A stretch of DNA of 64,000 bases from the NCBI RefSeq assembly GCF_029360585.1, contig NZ_JAQZSJ010000009.1, positions 140,623-204,622 of the forward strand, written 5' to 3'. The stretch comes from Cohnella caldifontis. GTDB lineage: Bacteria > Bacillota > Bacilli > Paenibacillales > Paenibacillaceae. Below, piece after piece: positions 61,462-64,000 of the stretch (positions are counted from its first letter, which is position 1; each line of letters starts with the position of its first letter). Made by a program: the position numbers and the translations under genes. The notes under the pieces are model-generated. The model did not search any database, was not told the DNA's origin, and was given only the letters and a program-made list of their open reading frames with translations.

Positions 61462-62020
61462 GATGTTCTTGCTCCCGAACTTCCAGCATTCTGAGCAGCA
61501 TGACGACCGCTTCCGCCCGTGTTGCCGTGTCGTTTGGAACGAATTTGTTGCCGCCGCGGCCGCTGACGATACCAAGCTTGTGAATCGCTTTTACCGCGCC
61601 TTTCGCCCAGTTCGGAATGTCTTCATTATCGGCAAAGCCGGTTTGTGCATTCGCGTCAAGAGGCACCTTCAGCGCATTGGCAATCATCGACGCCATCTCC
61701 GCGCGGGTAATCTGAGCATCAGGCCGGAAGCTGCCGTCCTCGTACCCGCTGACGATTCCCGCTTGCACAGCGAGAGCAACCGCTCGTTTCGCCTAAGCCC
61801 CGATCTTAGCCTGATCCGTAAAATCAAGCGCCACGCCTGTGCCGTCCAGTTTAAGCGCCCCAACCAGCATAGCCGTAAATTCGGCACGTGTGACCGAGTT
61901 GTTTGGCCTGAACGTTCCATCCGGGTAGCCGCTCACCAACTTTTGCGTCGCTGCGCGAATGATTGAGCACTCGCCCCAATGACCAGCGATGCCGGTGAAC
62001 GATGGAATTGGGTACCACAT
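61448..62020 (-). pseudogene. SLH-domain protein C-terminus with nonsense mutation
   Basis: One frame encodes three SLH repeats: GIAGHWGECSIIRAATQKLV with GYPDGTFRPNNSVTRAEFTA, then AKRAVALAVQAGIVSG with YEDGSFRPDAQITRAEMASM, then NWAKGAVKAIHKLGIVSGRG. A TAG at 61793-61795 interrupts the second repeat where the motif normally has Trp (IGA-stop-AKRAV; TGG to TAG). No signal peptide or passenger domain precedes it, so the 5' part is missing as well. It is a relic of a wall-anchored protein downstream of another SLH gene. Confidence 0.75.
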
Positions 62021-62067
62021 TCATATTCCAAACGTTTATTGATAAATTAAACCGATTCAAACTTAAA

Positions 62068-64000
62068 TTAAATCAGACCAGATTTTTGTAATAGTCCCTG
62101 AATAATTGTTGCAACCTCAGCCCTGGTCATGTAATCCTTCGGGGCAAGCGCAGTACCGCTCCTTCCAGATACTATGCCAGCCTGAACACTGTCCGCAACG
62201 CTGCTTTGCGCCCATGCGGATACTTCAGCTGCATCACCAAACGGACGAAGTGTTGCATCTGCCGCCTGGACAGGAAGCTTGGCTTTCAAGTTCGTAATCG
62301 TCATGGCTTTGGAGATGATGACCATCGCCTGTTCGCGCGTAATCCTGTCATTCGGCCGGAAGGTGCCGTCTTCAAAACCGCCCACCAAATGATACGCATA
62401 AGCGGTGCGAAACGCACTGCTGTACCAATCCGATGCCTTCACGTCCGAGAATGGTGTAGTCTCATTCTCCAGCTTAAGCCCCAATCCGCGAACGATGGTC
62501 GCTACAAACTCAGCGCGGGTAATGTCCCGGTCAGGACTAAACATGCCATTGCCTGTACCATCGATGATCATGCGCGATCCCATGTCATTGACGGTGTCTT
62601 TCGCCCAATGGTTTGCCACATCGCCAAATTCGTGCGGATGCCATACGACTGTGTACGTACTGTTCGTCAGGCTATTGATTTTGGCGCAGTATTTACCATC
62701 GATCAGGATGACCTTGGTCGGCACATGGCGTACAGATCCGTCCGGTTCGACGACAACGCCTGTTGTGATCTTGTCCGGATCAACTCCGTCAGGAATAGCA
62801 ATGGTTCGCTCGACATAAACGTCAAATTTCGATACTTCGATGGTCGTTTCCCCGTATGTCGCTCTGACCGTAAATTCCACCGGCGGAACGACAATGGAAA
62901 ATATTCCATTCTCCGCCTTATTTTCCACCAATTTGGCAGTATCTGCCGCAGGTGCGCCGATTTCTACATGGATCTTGATGTCCTGCAGCGCCACTGAAGC
63001 CCCGACTTGCGCGGATATTGCGTTAATATTGATCTGTTGCGCCGGAAGCGTATAAGTGGCCCGATCCGTTTTGATTTCCAGAACTGCCTGATGATCTTCC
63101 AGGTTTTTCACCATTTGACCGTTCAATTCGCCGACGGCCACATCGGATCCCGAAGGAACCGGTATCGTCACGATGGCATTCTGGCCTTCCTCCGCGAGCT
63201 TCTCGTCCAGCTTGGCGGGATCGATTGCAATCGTGTAAACGGTCTGATTGTTTCTTGTGGAAGTCGATACCGTACCCGCATTTTCTTCTTTGCCGTTGAC
63301 CAGAATAATCACATTTTTGTCTGGTGTATCCGGTTCAGTTGGTGATACAGGCTGCGACGGTTCATCGTCTCCCCCGCTGGATGGCGCAGTTGGGACAACG
63401 GCGTTGGATGGTGTTGAAGATTCACTAGGTCCAGCCTTGTTGATGGCCTTGATTGTGAATGTGTAACTTGTGCCGTTGTTTAATCCGGTGATGACAATGG
63501 GGCTTGCCGTCCCGGCCACAACCTTGCCGCCGGGCGTTGCCGTCACTTCATATCCTGTAATCTCGCTTCCGCCATTATCGCTTGGTGGTGTGAACGTCAC
63601 GGTCGCCTGTCCGTTTCCGGCAAACGCTGTAACATTCGTCGGCGCTGACGGAACCGTATGCGGCGTGGCGCTCATTTCGTTGGAAGCTTCGCTGTCTGCT
63701 CCCGACTTGACCGACTTCACCACAAAATAATAAGACACCCCGTTAGTCAAGCCTGTCACCGTGTAGCTGTAAACCGAACCGGAGACTGTAGTTGCTTCCG
63801 CCCCATACGTACCGGAAGTTAACCTTGTGTATACTTTATACTCTGTCGCACCAATTACCGGACTCCATGTCAAGACAACCTGAGCATTACCCGCTTGGGC
63901 AGATTGCAGCACAGGAGCTTCAGCAGCGATCGGCGTCGTGTCGCTGATCGTAATGGTCAGCGTCTGCGGGTCGCCTGCGCTGAACGCGAACGTAAGCGTC
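62068..64000 (-). CDS. SLH surface protein with fibronectin type III domains (5' part outside window)
   Basis: The frame is open to the window edge, so the start is missing; about 644 residues are visible. From the N-terminal side: end of an upstream domain (FSAGDPQTLTITISDTTP), a fibronectin type III domain (VVLTWSPVIGATEYKVY ... GLTNGVSYYFVV), and a second one (APTNVTAFAGNGQATVTFTP ... GLNNGTSYTFTI). A Pro/Ser-rich linker follows, then the roughly 230-residue module shared with the two other giant proteins (VAVGELNGQMVKNLEDH ... INSLTNSTYTVVWHP), and three SLH repeats (HWAKDTVNDMGSR, DWYSSAFRTAYAYH, SAWAQSSVADSVQ). The last 250 residues are very close to those of the 12516-17399 protein, pointing to duplication. 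Expected to be wall-anchored. Confidence 0.88.
   Translation of the reverse strand, partial: TLTFAFSAGDPQTLTITISDTTPIAAEAPVLQSAQAGNAQVVLTWSPVIGATEYKVYTRLTSGTYGAEATTVSGSVYSYTVTGLTNGVSYYFVVKSVKSGADSEASNEMSATPHTVPSAPTNVTAFAGNGQATVTFTPPSDNGGSEITGYEVTATPGGKVVAGTASPIVITGLNNGTSYTFTIKAINKAGPSESSTPSNAVVPTAPSSGGDDEPSQPVSPTEPDTPDKNVIILVNGKEENAGTVSTSTRNNQTVYTIAIDPAKLDEKLAEEGQNAIVTIPVPSGSDVAVGELNGQMVKNLEDHQAVLEIKTDRATYTLPAQQININAISAQVGASVALQDIKIHVEIGAPAADTAKLVENKAENGIFSIVVPPVEFTVRATYGETTIEVSKFDVYVERTIAIPDGVDPDKITTGVVVEPDGSVRHVPTKVILIDGKYCAKINSLTNSTYTVVWHPHEFGDVANHWAKDTVNDMGSRMIIDGTGNGMFSPDRDITRAEFVATIVRGLGLKLENETTPFSDVKASDWYSSAFRTAYAYHLVGGFEDGTFRPNDRITREQAMVIISKAMTITNLKAKLPVQAADATLRPFGDAAEVSAWAQSSVADSVQAGIVSGRSGTALAPKDYMTRAEVATIIQGLLQKSGLI

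Noticed and set aside
1..64000. CRISPR arrays, tRNA and rRNA genes
   Set aside because: No regularly spaced repeats and no tRNA or rRNA sequence were seen on reading either strand.

Overview
The window comes from an endospore-forming, Gram-positive bacterium of the Paenibacillaceae type (Paenibacillus, Cohnella or a relative). The evidence is several large S-layer-homology (SLH) surface proteins, a complete GerA/GerB/GerC germinant-receptor operon, an Spo0E/Sda-like sporulation regulator, strong AGGAGG ribosome sites with many TTG/GTG starts, and a remnant of a Tn916-type conjugative element. Placement is by gene content only. No tRNA or rRNA gene was seen.

Layout. 1-6.7 kb: start of an SLH protein, a serine hydrolase, and a DUF6220/small membrane protein/MMPL exporter operon (MMPL frameshifted) divergent from an OmpR-type two-component system. 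7-22 kb: two giant SLH proteins, a short-chain dehydrogenase with a Fur-like box, an IS630 remnant, and a hybrid kinase with a REC-BTAD regulator. 22-29 kb: an AT-rich island holding one very large STAND NTPase with an N-terminal PD-(D/E)xK-like nuclease domain (Avs-like anti-phage architecture) beside a large serine recombinase and its 48-aa companion. This is the best candidate for an undescribed system. 29.5-30.4 kb: a fluoride riboswitch driving a paired CrcB/Fluc channel. 30.4-38.4 kb: a sulfide/persulfide detoxification (cst-like) locus with a CsoR/CstR repressor, rhodaneses, DsrE-like and TusA-like proteins, a persulfide-dioxygenase-like protein and TauE. It has three matching operator palindromes and is flanked by two direct-repeat fragments of a PAP2 phosphatase gene. 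38.4-45.4 kb: an ArsR/SulP pair, an arsRBC operon, and truncated arsM, fabH and multicopper oxidase genes. 45.5-52.8 kb: SDR/TetR, a frameshifted MFS gene and an intact ger operon. 52.9-56.1 kb: a Spo0E+Sda-like fusion, an XRE regulator, and a c-di-GMP operon (EAL, unknown, CBS-GGDEF) behind a GEMM-I riboswitch with a terminator. 56.2-57.4 kb: a decayed second ger operon. 58-61 kb: a conjugative-element remnant (NlpC/P60, DUF6075, frameshifted sigma factor). 61.4-64 kb: a broken SLH gene and the C-terminal part of another SLH protein.

Together the genes describe a soil-type spore former that manages its cell surface, reactive sulfur, arsenic and fluoride stress, germination and c-di-GMP signalling. 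Gene decay is conspicuous: at least fifteen broken or partial genes, many in the stress-resistance stretch at 30-45 kb. Some single-base lesions in homopolymers could be sequencing errors, but the chimeric junctions and large internal deletions are more likely real.
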